Below, piece after piece: positions 39,019-50,555 of a stretch of DNA of 64,000 nucleotides (positions are counted from its first letter, which is position 1; the number at the start of each line of letters is the position of its first letter). Source of the DNA: Adineta ricciae (Eukaryota > Rotifera > Eurotatoria > Adinetida > Adinetidae). The notes beneath the pieces were generated by a model that saw only the letters and a program-made list of their open reading frames with translations, was not told the origin of the DNA and did not search any database. The position numbers and the translations under genes are program-made. The stretch covers positions 62,001 through 126,000 of the forward strand of contig CAJNOJ010000105.1 in assembly GCA_905250025.1 (NCBI GenBank), in the 5' to 3' direction.

Positions 39019-41823
39019 TTAATGATGAGGATGTTGATGATGATTATTGTTATGAAATGTCATTTCATGACTCGGATCGATTTTATTTTCAGGGTGACCA
39101 ATAAATCGAGCAAGGAGCCGATGCCAAATTGGTTCGATAAGTAGTTTGCAGATAAGGAATATCATTGCACAGATTTCCAAACATAGGAATGTAAATAAAA
39201 GGGTACGAAACATAATTTCTGCTTGTTTCGCAATGGGTGATTGAGTGTTTTTCATATAATATGATGTTTCACTGATATCAATTGTTAATGTTGTCGACGA
39301 ACGATTAGCTGATGTGACATAATATTCGTTGGTGACAAACATTTCGTCGAGACTGTAGGTGAATGTTGGATACCACAAACCTTCGAACTTGGAATCACCA
39401 TCAGCTAATGGTTCAGTTTGATTGACAACCTTTGTCAGGGCGATTTTCAGAGTTGCAACTTGAGCAAATGTTTCCTTTGATTGACTGTAAAATGATCGGA
39501 GAAAGCCCAGTTGTTTTAATGTACTTGTGTCGTTCTGTTTCGAAGGACCTGAAATTCCCGCGCGAAAGCCGCCAATCAATTGGATGTCACTCAGTACTAC
39601 TCGAAGCGTTATTTCATGCTGAGGCAATGACAATGTTGCATAGAGTGTACCATTTTGATTCGAACATGACGATATTGGTAATATTGTTGTTGATAATTCG
39701 GTCACTTCGTAAATTAATAACACTTGACAACTAGTTGCTGTGTTGACAAAATCTAGTTGAAGTGTGAAGTTTTGTTCGTTCAGTAAGTCGAAGATCACTT
39801 GTTCCTCGTCAGAAACAGGAACGGCTAGGGCTTGTAATTTCGAGTCGAATTGAGCATTTCGGAGAGTTTTGTCGCATGAAAATCGTGAACCATTGGTTTT
39901 CTCTGCTGGATATTCATTCAAATATGAAATTGAAAATGCATAGGCCATAACTGAGATTAGAACTACCGCAAGGGACGCTAATCCACCAAGCCACAGTTCA
40001 CCTTCGCCCTAGACGAAAAAATTTCTGAGTAGAGCAAACTATTCTGTTGTAGTACTTACAACAAGATCTGTTCTTTGAAAAACATTTTTAATCGTCATTC
40101 GATATCGCTCACGCTTTGGCTGCGAAACACATAAATTCAAGGATGCCATGAGTATAAGTAAAACACTAATGATACCCAGAAGAACCAAACACCAAAATAC
40201 GGATGAAATATGTAAACACTCCCATGTTGAGCCGAGAGTAAACATCTGTTGTAAAAGAATATCTTCATACGAAGTCATGTCTGGTGAACGCGGATAAGCA
40301 TATGCTTGTGAAATTGAAGTAAGCAATGTTGCATTAATTTCATAAGCAGCACCCAATGGACAAAAGCTACTCGACAGACAAGTCGTACATGATGTACCAC
40401 TATTAGGACCTCCTGAATTGTGCGTTCCACTCAGACATAATTGGCAAGGATGAACACCACTGTCTACTTTGAATGTACCAGCAATGCATGAAGTCGAATG
40501 ACTAATCACAGGCATGGCTGCTGCAACAGGAGAATTAGTAGTGTCCGTTGATGCATAGAAGCCGGCTTGTTCGTTTAAAATGAGAATAACTCCGCCGGCA
40601 GTATCGAGTACAGCTAGAGTTGATGGGGTGGAAACCAGTCGGATTAATTTCGAGTTGATCGTTGACGGTATTGGTTGTTGAGCATTCGGGAAACTTGCTG
40701 ATGGTGTTGTTGGGATAGTTGTATCATTAAATGCTGTATAGATGAATATGTTGGTTGAATACCACGTAAGATAACTCAACGAGTAGTATGTCACGAGAAT
40801 TGCTGCTTGTGTTTTCGATAGCCAAGTAACACTTTTGCCAAAACCAACTGATTGACCATTGTCAAGTGAACTAGCCAATGTTAGTTGGGTATTGTTAGTA
40901 ACAACAAATAGGAAAACTGTATTCAGGAAAGGCATACCAACTAACACTCGAGTTGAATCTTGAGGATTAATTTTCACTGACATAATGTATTGATTGTTCC
41001 AAGATTCAACATTAGAATAAGTTAAACGCGATTGCCACGAATTGTTTGCTGCACTATAAGACCATGTTGATAGAACAGTCAGATTGGAATTCCACAATAG
41101 GTAAACCGCTGGTGTTGCACGTACTCGAGATCGAGCTGTGCCGGCAACAAAACCGGCAACGATAGTGAAGGTAGTAGTAGCATCGGCTGCATATGGACTG
41201 AAGGTCGAACTATTGGGCCAAACTGCTGTGCTCGCCTTTGTCAATATAGAACTCATAGGATACGGTTGATACTTAAAAACAAAATCAGTTGCTAAACCGA
41301 TGGCATATTGTCCATAGGGTTCAACCGCAATAGTGAAGAATTCTTGATGTCCATATGAATTTAGATATACTAATCGTTCAGTTTGAAAATTATCGCAAGA
41401 TAATGGCTGATGCGTTGTTGAATACATTTGAATATTCTGAGAATCTCGATCGATCCATACGCCAATATACGTACCGTTATGACCGGAATGATCCGTAGCT
41501 ATTGGACCTGATGTGACAACTTCTCCAGCATAGTAAAAATATGGATTTGTCGTTGAATTTTGACTTTGTCCTACACCGACTGAGTAGACATAGTGTGTGG
41601 AATCATCGAAATCGAATGAGCATTGAAGAGAATCGAATGTATAATTGTACGGAGCAAATTGAACAAGAAACGTTTCACCGGCATTATCAACCTGCACGAA
41701 GAGAACATCATTCGCAGCTATTTTGATGCCATACGCATCGTAATCACTTGTATCAGGAGAAAATGAACTGCTGGAAACGAATGGTCCTTGATAGGCAATT
41801 AGATAAAATAGAACGAACCACAT
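39019..41823 (-). CDS. Large Cys-rich ephrin-receptor-like membrane protein
   Basis: Two exons (41823-40060 and 40008-39019) with a 51-nt intron give 917 aa. The signal peptide is followed by about 420 residues of beta-rich, Asn-glycosylated ectodomain with repeating strands (SVKINPQDSTRVLVGMPFLN), possibly propeller-like. A Cys cluster follows (CIAGTFKVDSGVHPCQLCLS then GTSCTTCLSSSFCPLGA), resembling the GCC2/GCC3 ephrin-receptor-like repeat. Then a TM helix (FWCLVLLGIISVLLILMA), a second hydrophobic segment in exon 2 (LWLGGLASLAVVLISVMAYA), another extracellular-like domain, and a final TM near the C-terminus ending in a His/Asn tail. A cell-surface role is likely; no enzyme motif was seen. 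Confidence 0.78.
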
Positions 41824-42442
41824 AATAACTCGTTAATTGTAATTTGAAAGAAATGATGATATATTCTCTTGAAGTATTCTGATTTTATATGCCTTACTCC
41901 ATTTCAGTGGATGTCAGGTAATTGCAATGTACTATTCTTTTTCGGAAGTGTCTTTCTTGACAGGTTAGTTGATCGAAAATGAACAGGAAATGTGAAACTA
42001 ACTTTCCGATCTCTGTTTGATTAGTGAGAGCACTTTTCTTATTGAAATTATTTTAAAATGATGCCATTAGATCGGTGAAACGATGTTTGTTCATCAGTAT
42101 TGATTTTGACAAATTCTTATTGCGCAGAAAAAAATTAAAAAGCACTTTTGTCAACTCATCGGTTACTAGATGAAAAAAAAGTCAACCGTCCACTTATTTC
42201 TTGTTGTCAAGAGAAGAATGTGTATGTATTTGACTAAGGTTCTCGTATATAGAACTAAAAGACGTCAAATACAAAATAAATGACTCAGGACGATCAAAAC
42301 ATAATGTGTCATGTTCTTATCTAACAAGAGATTAAGGCATTCGTACGAAGAGAAGCTGAAAAAGAAAATAAATATTTGGGTTCGAAATATATTATATCTT
42401 TAACAACATACGCATTTTAATGTGAAAAGTATAGCAGCACGA
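41824..42442. other. Divergent intergenic region
   Basis: Separates two divergent genes; no coding feature. Promoters are expected, but no specific element is identifiable. Confidence 0.4.
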
Positions 42443-44551
42443 ATGTATCGCCATCATCCATCGACGTTTATTTTATACTCATGCTGGTTTGCATTATGTT
42501 CTACAATATTGGCCACGGAGTTTTCCTGTCAGACATCTAGCATATCCAAAGTACTTCTGTCGAATGGCCCACCTATTTCATTCAATTCTCCCTATGCTCA
42601 AACGCTCTCTGTGAATTTTCTCTTTCAATCGCCATTTCAACTTGCTTCTGCTATACAAGTCAGCGCAATTAATATTTTTCCCCGTCAAAACAGTATTTCC
42701 CTTACCATGCGAGCTGCTCTGTACGATGCTGCATCGATGCTTATTGCACAGACGCCTACCATCACTACGCCCACAGCTGAATTTTCGAACACACAATCTA
42801 AACCATGGTCTCTGCCACTGGAACGATCCGTCAATCTTGCAGTTGGAATTAATTACCATGTTGCTTATTGGTTTGCTAATTCCAGTAATAATGGAACTGG
42901 CGTCGTTGCATTGTATGCAACGAGCCCAGCCAATGCCACCTGGTTGAAACCAACGGCTGACTTCATATCAGTGAATGGATCATTTCCTGCTCTATTATCG
43001 GCACCTTACACGTTCGGTTCTGGTCGAGCTGCTCCATTCATTGAATTGATTGGAAAACCATGCCTGAACGAAATTTCTGCTGCTACCATAAATCTCGACA
43101 ATACAATTCTTTCTATACTGCAAACCATTCGAATAAAATATGGCGGAATACCAGCTCTAGGCGCTTCAATTATACAGATGCCCACATCTGATTCTTTCGA
43201 AGGTGTTCAACCGATAAAAGATACTGTTTGTCCTTTCATTCCGGTTTCAACAGTAGTATCAGGCGTACGACGTGCTGATGCCAAAATCCCAGAACCGGTT
43301 ACAGTGAATGATAAATGGCATCTGGGATCGAATACGAAAGCAATGACAGCAACTCTTGTTCAAATGTTAATACAAAAAGGTAGATTAAGTCTTAACACTA
43401 CCGTTGGAGATATTTTTCCGTACCTACCCTATTCTTCAATGACCACAACGCCATCATCATCATCATCATCCGAATCTTGCATCTGCGATAATCTTCAACA
43501 TACAAATGGCTATTTTAGTAAATCTCTCTATTCATGCAATTTGAGAATTCACACATCATGGAAATACATTACTATCGCGCATTTATTAACTCATACTTCG
43601 GGTTTAGAATCTTTGGATGCATTATTTTCCGAACAATACTTCATCGATTCTGTAGCACTCGATACAAATGGCTCTAACGAACTGTGTACTAACTATCCTA
43701 TACCTTCACGTCGCTACCATTTGAGTGTCATGCTACCAGTGATGATTCCTAACTCACCGCCATCTATCGATGTTCCAGTGAATTCTGTATATTCAAACAA
43801 CAATTTTATTCTACTGGGATTAATTTTAGAAGAATTATTGTCTTTGCCATGGGAGACAATCATTCAACAACAATTATTCGATCCATTGGGAATGAGCACA
43901 GCTGGATTTCTATCACCTATTACTAATGTATCATTGGATGCTTATGCTATCCAACCGTTAGGTCATTACAAGGATCATAATAATATAATTCGAAGCGTCG
44001 ACAGCGATCTTCCAAAATCGTGGGCGCCGACAGGTTTAGTTCACGCTAGCCTTGGTGACTGGAGCAAATTCATTGCTTGTCAATTGCAAGAAGGACGTGA
44101 TCTAGCAGCACTAGGCTTTCCTCCTACAAATACCAATTTTCTAAACATAACAAATTCACTGTACATCTTCTCGCCATCTGTGTGGCAAAGTATCCATGAC
44201 AGATACACTTTCCCATCGGCAAATTCATCTATTTCTTCGCATTCATTATCAGAATTGATAAATGAAAATGATCAGATTGGATTCTCTCTTATGCACACGG
44301 GTAGCAACACCGTTTGGTATGCTTACGTTGTCGCTTATCCTCGACTATCTCAGCCGATGGCGATTTTAGTGACAGCTAATATCGGCATTGACGATGTGGT
44401 TTGGGAAGCCAAAGCTGCTATCATTAATCTGTACCTTGCTTGGCAAGAACAAGGCCAACCAGCTTCAACCATCACATCCACAGCTCCATTGTCAGTCACA
44501 TTGAATAACTATTTCGTTTTTATCTTCACTTGTTTAACTTTTTTTCACTAA
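42443..44551 (+). CDS. Secreted beta-lactamase-fold serine hydrolase
   Basis: Single exon, 702 aa from Met at 42443, which precedes a signal peptide (FILYSCWFALCSTILATEFS). Residues about 35-205 form a beta-sandwich-like module of the kind found before bacterial hydrolases. The rest is a class C beta-lactamase/PBP-like domain: SxxK in LGSNTKAM (Ser296, Lys299), HTSGL (384-388) and the YxN motif in VYSNNNF (450-452). A Ser-rich insertion with Cys pairs lies between. The C-terminus ends in a hydrophobic stretch (NNYFVFIFTCLTFFH) that could be a GPI-anchor signal. Animal relatives (LACTB-like) are proteases or esterases; the true substrate here is unknown. Absence of introns is notable. Confidence 0.88.
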   Translation: MYRHHPSTFILYSCWFALCSTILATEFSCQTSSISKVLLSNGPPISFNSPYAQTLSVNFLFQSPFQLASAIQVSAINIFPRQNSISLTMRAALYDAASMLIAQTPTITTPTAEFSNTQSKPWSLPLERSVNLAVGINYHVAYWFANSSNNGTGVVALYATSPANATWLKPTADFISVNGSFPALLSAPYTFGSGRAAPFIELIGKPCLNEISAATINLDNTILSILQTIRIKYGGIPALGASIIQMPTSDSFEGVQPIKDTVCPFIPVSTVVSGVRRADAKIPEPVTVNDKWHLGSNTKAMTATLVQMLIQKGRLSLNTTVGDIFPYLPYSSMTTTPSSSSSSESCICDNLQHTNGYFSKSLYSCNLRIHTSWKYITIAHLLTHTSGLESLDALFSEQYFIDSVALDTNGSNELCTNYPIPSRRYHLSVMLPVMIPNSPPSIDVPVNSVYSNNNFILLGLILEELLSLPWETIIQQQLFDPLGMSTAGFLSPITNVSLDAYAIQPLGHYKDHNNIIRSVDSDLPKSWAPTGLVHASLGDWSKFIACQLQEGRDLAALGFPPTNTNFLNITNSLYIFSPSVWQSIHDRYTFPSANSSISSHSLSELINENDQIGFSLMHTGSNTVWYAYVVAYPRLSQPMAILVTANIGIDDVVWEAKAAIINLYLAWQEQGQPASTITSTAPLSVTLNNYFVFIFTCLTFFH

Positions 44552-44807
44552 TTTTACTCTCGATTATACATAGCATATTTTACGTATCACGATTTTATTC
44601 AAAACTATTCGAAAAAAAAATATATAGAACGATCGAAAGTATTTTGACCTTCTAGCTTGACACAAACATATCAGTATCTGACGTATTCTCACCCAAGTAC
44701 TATTTAACGAAAAAATAGTCATGCTTGAATAATTTGTCGTATAATAACCGAGAAAATTGCGTTGTGTCGCATTTATTTTCTATTTCTTCGCTTTCATCCG
44801 ACACATC

Positions 44808-45017
44808 ATGGCTAACTCTTCCAATACAAACACAGAGTTGCAAACGGCTGAAATTGTTTCCAAAGAACCAACGTCGAACAATGATAAAGTATTGCCCAAT
44901 ACTGAAAACGAAAAGGAAGACTCGAAAAAGTCGTCATCGGATAACACCAATACTTGTTTATGCTGTTGCGATTTTTGTCTTTCGATTATGGACTTAGTCC
45001 TGATTTGTATTCGTTGA
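44808..45017 (+). CDS. Small acidic protein with Cys-cluster C-terminus
   Basis: A 69-aa ORF with a good start context (ACATCATGG), a polar acidic/lysine body (ENEKEDSKKSSSDNTN) and the C-terminus TCLCCCDFCLSIMDLVLICI. The Cys run next to a hydrophobic tail suggests palmitoylation and membrane attachment, or a tail anchor. AATAAA lies 11 nt after the stop. No family recognised; composition and the tight 3' signal favour a real gene over chance. Confidence 0.5.
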   Translation: MANSSNTNTELQTAEIVSKEPTSNNDKVLPNTENEKEDSKKSSSDNTNTCLCCCDFCLSIMDLVLICIR

Positions 45018-45027
45018 CATGTTGAAA

Positions 45028-45033
45028 AATAAA
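45028..45033 (+). terminator. Polyadenylation signal AATAAA
   Basis: Canonical hexamer 11 nt after the small Cys-rich ORF. Confidence 0.5.
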
Positions 45034-45275
45034 TCACAGACTTCAATTAAATATTTCTATTTTCACCTGCTCCTACACCCGAACTCGACTTCTATTTGTG
45101 CATCGAGTCTCCAAATGTCTGAACATCTGCATATTTCTTCCTTTTGACACTGAGCTCGATGCGTGTCTACAAAAATCTGAAATATCTTTCTTGCATTGTC
45201 ACGACACATCAAATCATAGATAGGATTATTAATAAGAAACACTCACGATTCATTTGCGCATTCTCGAGTGCATCG

Positions 45276-46232
45276 ATGTCTTCTTCAACGAATGAAACCA
45301 TTGCTCTATTTACTTATCTGACTTTACATGTAAATGCCGTTCTTGCTCCGCCGATTTTCGTTCTTGGTATGATTGGTAATGCGATTAATATTTGGATCTT
45401 TACAAGGAAATCTCTGCAGAAAAATCCCTGCTCAATATACTTTTGTTCAGCATCTATCGTCAGTTTGCTCGCGCTCTGTTCGGGATTGATGAGTCGTCTT
45501 CTCGGCGGTTATTCAATTGATCTAACAACCTGGAATAGTGTTTTATGCAAATTACGTTTCTACTTCTATTATTTAAGTATTGTTCTTCTCTCATGGTTTT
45601 TAGTTTTTGCATCACTCGATCGTTTTCTGTCAACGTCACAATTCGTAAATTATCGAAAATTGAGTTGTACTCGAGTCGCCTACCGACTCGTCTTCTGTTC
45701 GACAGTTTTTAATATCTTACTCTATCTTCAAGTCTTTTACTGTTTCATCGCAGATCCAAATCAATATCCAATTCAATGTTATGCATACGGAGACATCTGT
45801 CGGACTTTTAATGATCTAGAATTTCTCATCATTTACTCACTGCTACCGGCGATTCTCATGGGTATCTTTGGATGTCTAACAGTTCGAAATATTCAACAAA
45901 TGGAGAGACGAATTGATTCGACAACAAATATTCCCAATTGCCGACAAAAGAGAATTCAACTTGTTCCGATGCTACTCGTCCAAATCGCTTTCTTTCTTAT
46001 CTTTACAATCCCGCTGGCTGTAACCAAATTCTACAATACGCTAATCGTTCTTTTACATCTGTCACTAACACCAGAACATCGGGCTTTCGAAACATTTGTT
46101 TTCAACATTACAGTGCTGGTATCATATCTGAATTGTTCGATCAGTTTCTACGTTTATACTTTGGCTGGCAATGTATTTCGGCAAGAACTAAAAAAAACCG
46201 CACAACAAATCGTGGCGAAGATCAGATGTTAA
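45276..46232 (+). CDS. Rhodopsin-like 7TM receptor (GPCR)
   Basis: Single exon, about 318 aa from Met at 45276 (MSSSTNETIALF, with an N-glycosylation site); the frame is open from 45144. Helices start FVLGMIGNAINIWIF (TM1 with the conserved Asn). The Cys of VLCKLRFYFYY precedes TM3, the DRY equivalent is FASLDRFLS, and the last helix leads to GNVFRQELKKTAQQI. The third loop is short and basic. Overlapping frames (45938-46351) are shadows. It converges with another receptor at 46368, 135 bp away. Ligand unknown. Confidence 0.87.
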   Translation: MSSSTNETIALFTYLTLHVNAVLAPPIFVLGMIGNAINIWIFTRKSLQKNPCSIYFCSASIVSLLALCSGLMSRLLGGYSIDLTTWNSVLCKLRFYFYYLSIVLLSWFLVFASLDRFLSTSQFVNYRKLSCTRVAYRLVFCSTVFNILLYLQVFYCFIADPNQYPIQCYAYGDICRTFNDLEFLIIYSLLPAILMGIFGCLTVRNIQQMERRIDSTTNIPNCRQKRIQLVPMLLVQIAFFLIFTIPLAVTKFYNTLIVLLHLSLTPEHRAFETFVFNITVLVSYLNCSISFYVYTLAGNVFRQELKKTAQQIVAKIRC

Positions 46233-46367
46233 GCAAAAAACTACTACAAAAAACTGATGACAACGTAAATGAATTCTTCTTCTATCGAACGAATCGACTA
46301 TCTCTTTTATTATATGTACGAAAGGATCATAACGGAGATATAATGTCATGACAGTCTGATTATATAT

Positions 46368-47369
46368 TCATCGCGGGAGTGAAACAGCACTGGCATTAGG
46401 TAATTCCAACTGTTCGTTATTTATGTGTCGAGTCTCTACAGCTTTCAGACCCACTATTTTCCAAAGTGAACGCTTCAATTCTTGACGAAAAGACCTGGAA
46501 GCGATAAGATAGATATAAAAATCGGTACAATTTGATATCAAATGCAAGAATATACCAAGGTTGAATATAAAATTATCGCGATTCTGTTCCCAAGCTATCA
46601 ATACTTCAAAACTAGTTGACGCTTTATAGATGGTATACGTCCCGATGAGACTGTCACCGATGACATGAACAACGTTCATTGCAAATAAACAGCGAAGCAT
46701 TTGGAAATCCTTCTTGTGCATCTTTCGAACAATATGCCGTTGTTCAGATGGAACTGTTTTCATTTCACAGACATTTTGCCACGAGTATATCGACAGCAGG
46801 ATCATAAGTAACGATAAAACAACATTGATTATTAACTGAGAACAACGTAAAAAATCTGAGTAGTATCCTGTGAGTTCAAATATACATAGAAAGATCACGG
46901 AATTCATTTGATAGATATTGAATTTGACAGGAACATGAATATAGTAAATACACCAGATGACAAGGCTTATACTAAGAGAAAAATATGCCAGACGACTTGA
47001 ACTGTACAAACGAATATCAACATTAGCCGACGAAATCAATAAGCGATCGATGGAAGCAAGGACAAGGATACTCGGCGACATTATATCAAAAACAAAAAAC
47101 ACATATTTCGATAGTTTACATAAGAAGACACTATCATTCAAGATTTGATTGTCAAATCCATAGACAAGGATGTTACATAACAAGATGTTGTCGATATTGA
47201 TGAATTCGGTTACAAGAAGAATAAGAAAATAAAAGACACAGACGTTCTTACGCCACGCTCTTTGAAGAAATATCCAGAGACTTAGTAGAATCCCAATATT
47301 CCCACTAATGTACAATGGAATACCAATGAATTGATAGAGGTAACAGATGAGATGTGCGAAAGCATCCAT
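46368..47369 (-). CDS. Rhodopsin-like 7TM receptor, paralogue of 4416-5456
   Basis: Single exon, 333 aa, seven helices from YISGNIGILLSLWIF. The DRY equivalent is LASIDRLLISSANV, followed by IRLYSSSRLAYFS; the third loop has KMHKKDFQMLRCLFAMN and the tail SFRQELKRSLWKIVG. These stretches are shared with the receptor at 4416-5456 about 41 kb away, so the two belong to one expanded subfamily. The start is unambiguous (MDAFAHLICYLY). Ligand unknown. Confidence 0.88.
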   Translation of the reverse strand: MDAFAHLICYLYQFIGIPLYISGNIGILLSLWIFLQRAWRKNVCVFYFLILLVTEFINIDNILLCNILVYGFDNQILNDSVFLCKLSKYVFFVFDIMSPSILVLASIDRLLISSANVDIRLYSSSRLAYFSLSISLVIWCIYYIHVPVKFNIYQMNSVIFLCIFELTGYYSDFLRCSQLIINVVLSLLMILLSIYSWQNVCEMKTVPSEQRHIVRKMHKKDFQMLRCLFAMNVVHVIGDSLIGTYTIYKASTSFEVLIAWEQNRDNFIFNLGIFLHLISNCTDFYIYLIASRSFRQELKRSLWKIVGLKAVETRHINNEQLELPNASAVSLPR

Positions 47370-47757
47370 GGGAAAGTGATTTGTAGTATTAAAATGATAT
47401 TCCAGTATCGGGAAAGCTACTTCTATTTATTCTGTGCACAGCTTCGTTTCTTTGAAAATGCGCCTAGACGGTTCAACTAATTATATTTCATCAAAAGTCA
47501 GCAGATTTCTCAGACAAGCATAATTATAAACGATATTAATCAGTATAATCCCACTAACGCAAAGAGGCCTTTCATAAGGCTAAATTAGTTTCTGCTCGAA
47601 CAACATCAAATAATTGGCTTAGAAATGCTCGAAGGCTTTAGCGTGCGGCATCTTTTTAATATTCGACAGAGGGCGTAGAAAATAATTTTCAAACTAAAAA
47701 ACCTTTCAGCAAGTATTTAAACAAACGTAGAACATGTCTTTTCTTATTTTGCATCTT
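47370..47757. other. Intergenic stretch, no gene recognised
   Basis: Between the receptor and the 3' end of the PARP gene. No coding or RNA feature seen. Confidence 0.4.
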
Positions 47758-49254
47758 TTATTGATAATATATTAAATACTGTCCGTATGCTTGCGCATCA
47801 TGATACGTGACATAGATGTGATCGCCGTCGGTAGTTGTATGATAATTTCCCGGGCAAACTTTCATGTTAGTATTCCCTAATGTTGAGTTACCAATTAGAA
47901 CCCGTGCATAAAACATACATCGTTCTCCATGATTGTTCGGTACGCTATACACATGACTGTAACTTGCATTGGATGAAAAATAAACTCCGCAACCATATTG
48001 TGTTCCTTTTGTAGAAAAAAAAACGAAGCAGAAATGCAAAACCAATAAGATACGGAATCATCAGTATTCCATACCGTTTTCTCCACTTAGACTTCGATTG
48101 AAATAGTCTTTGATGATACTATCTGCAGCCATAGCCGAACAACCATGGTAGAGAAATTTCTCCGTATTCATCTTCACACGGTTTTGAAAATCCTCTCGAT
48201 GTATTACGTATTGCTTATGCCATCGATCGTTTTGAATATGTTCGATGCGATTGATTCTTCGATAAAGTCCAGACATGGTCGTATTGAATTCTTCAACAAT
48301 GATACGCCATTCGTGAGTATTTCGAGCGACTAGATAACGCAACTTATTTAAATCATTGACATACAACCAAGTATCGGGGAGCGATTGAATAACCGGAATT
48401 TTCGCTAATAGAATAAGGAAATCAAAGAGTAGTCCTCATCAGCTAATCCTTACCATTAGCATTTTGAAAAGCTTGGAATATGTGATGGAATTTCGGGCAA
48501 ATAGTAATCGTGATGCTCAATGGATACGATTCGGATTTGATATGATTTATCATTGCACGAGCGATAAAATCCGCATCGAAGCCGTATTGCCCACAGCCAA
48601 TTGCAGGAAATGCCACGCTTGTGTAGTTTTCATCGAGTACATATTTCACCGCTTTGGATAGAAAAGTTTTTATCGTTTGTTCGGTGAAAATGAGCTTTTC
48701 ATCGGGTGTCCATGGTAAAAATAAAATCCGTTGACATGGTAAATTAGAACATTCCAAAGCAATCATTTCATCGCGGGATTTTGTTCGTTTAGCTTGTGCA
48801 TATGCTCTTTGAATATGCGGACCAGCTGCTCGAAGGACAGATTCTCTTAATCCATCCGATGATGAACATACTACAATTACATCGACCTAACAAATACGAA
48901 AAAAGCATTGGAAACATCGTTCAAATCGTCTGGCTTATTCGTTGATTAGTCAAATATCCCTTGTTTACCTTCAAATTTAAAGTGAGTAGAGAGCATATGT
49001 CATAAATACCTAACACACATAGACCTAGTGGCATAAATTCGTGATCTGGAGATAGTTGACAAATGTATCTAGGACAGTGACATTCACAACTACAAGAAAA
49101 TAGATAAAACAACGTGGATAAAAGAAGCGTTTTACCAAATTTCATCTTCATCATGTTCAAAATCATGATCAGTATCCGTATCAGTATCATTTGCGGTGCA
49201 AAAACGAGCAATATGACCCGGTTTTTCACACTTGAAACAGATTTTTCCACTCAT
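47758..49254 (-). CDS. Zinc-knuckle/macro/PARP mono-ADP-ribosyltransferase
   Basis: Five exons (49254-49136, 49089-49017, 48886-48454, 48404-48075, 48005-47758) give 400 aa. Exon 1 encodes a CCHC zinc knuckle (CFKCEKPGHIARFC) and an acidic tail. Exon 2 is a Cys-rich link. Exon 3 is a short macro domain (VDVIVVCSSSDGLRESVLRA, AFPAIGCGQYGFD) whose usual NAAN loop is replaced. Exons 4-5 form a PARP catalytic domain with His295 (LYHGCS) and Tyr327 (GCGVYFSS), and Ile384 where PARP1 has the catalytic Glu (IYVTYHDAQAY). H-Y-I enzymes add single ADP-ribose units (known from PARP10 and PARP12). The exon 2 donor is GTGTTA, chosen for frame, so that junction is the weakest; upstream exons may exist. 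Confidence 0.82.
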
Positions 49255-50555
49255 AATCTAAAAAAAGCACATCAATCAGTAAAACAATGGAAGAAATGAT
49301 TTTCTGCGTAATTATCCTCTCAATCGATAAAAATCGTTTTTCTTTTCCAAGAAATTTTGACCTATGATTGTACCAAACAATGAAGTGACCTGCACATAAC
49401 GGCGATAAAAGACACACTGGCCAAATTTTCGTTACAAGCGATTATATATACACAGAGAGGAGAGAGAAACGAAAAGGAAAAAGAAAACGAGACATACCAC
49501 TCACATGGCTATAAAATAACTTCTTCACGTCATAGTTTGGTATTTTCGAAGATATAAGTATGTACTTGGAATAATCCATTTGATCTTCTTTGTTTTATGC
49601 TGTTGCTATCATTGTATGACAACTATCGAAACACATAATTACGGGATTTTTTCACTCTTTAACAGTCAATATCGTCGTTAATGTTTTTCCACTAATTCAA
49701 AAACACGTTCAGTCCACATGGACGGATTCCTGAAGTCACAGGCGATATGTACAAATACGATGACGTATGATGGAAAATTTCATAGATTACAAAACTGCCC
49801 ATTATGATAAATTCATTCGTAACAAAGGAAGTTTGAAGTGGCTTCACATGAAAATGAGATATTTTTGCAGTTATTAGTAATGAAGAGGGCAGAAAGAGAA
49901 GAAAAATACGATTCGAGACTAATCAAACAGAAATGAACGATTACGAGTATGGATGCAAACAGCGCGAGAAACAACGAGAGAACGACAGCACAGTATTTTT
50001 AATATATATTAAAGCATCGTTTTCTTTCAAATTAGTAATAATATGAAAGAAACATTTCGAAATCGCATGTGCCTGCCACATACTTTGCGTTGCTTCACGT
50101 TCTAGAAATATTTACACTGATATCAATTGAAAACTAGATAAATCTGTATGTGCATATACATCTTGCCACGCATCATTGACCGTTGCATTTCTGTCTTTGA
50201 CCGATCATTATGAACAGTAAAAGGTCAATGCTGTTGAGAAATTTCGATAACTAGGAAATATTCAATTTTACCGAGTACATTGTTCTATAGCTTGTACTTT
50301 GCTTAGAACTGTTATAATTTTAAATTCTATCGGCAATGTGTCAACAATTCAATGTTTAGATAGTTACGGAGAACTCGTCAAATATAGTTTTTTTTTTCTC
50401 CGCATCGAGGAAAATCTAGATCAATAGTGAAAAATGAGTTTTATTAATCATTCTGTTCGGACGTGAAAGTTTCATTACCATTTTTTTTTTCTTCATGACG
50501 AACTTGTCATTCAAAGTCAAAGTGAAGAATACAGTTTACTGAACATTTTCAAACT
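49255..50555. other. Intergenic stretch, no gene recognised
   Basis: AT-rich, with purine-rich and T-run tracts; no convincing ORF or RNA gene. It holds the divergent promoters of the PARP-type gene and the NHL-EGF gene. Confidence 0.5.

Noticed and set aside
42578-42947. ORFs on both strands inside the hydrolase gene
   Set aside because: Shadows of the 702-aa reading frame, which has catalytic motifs and continuous conservation.
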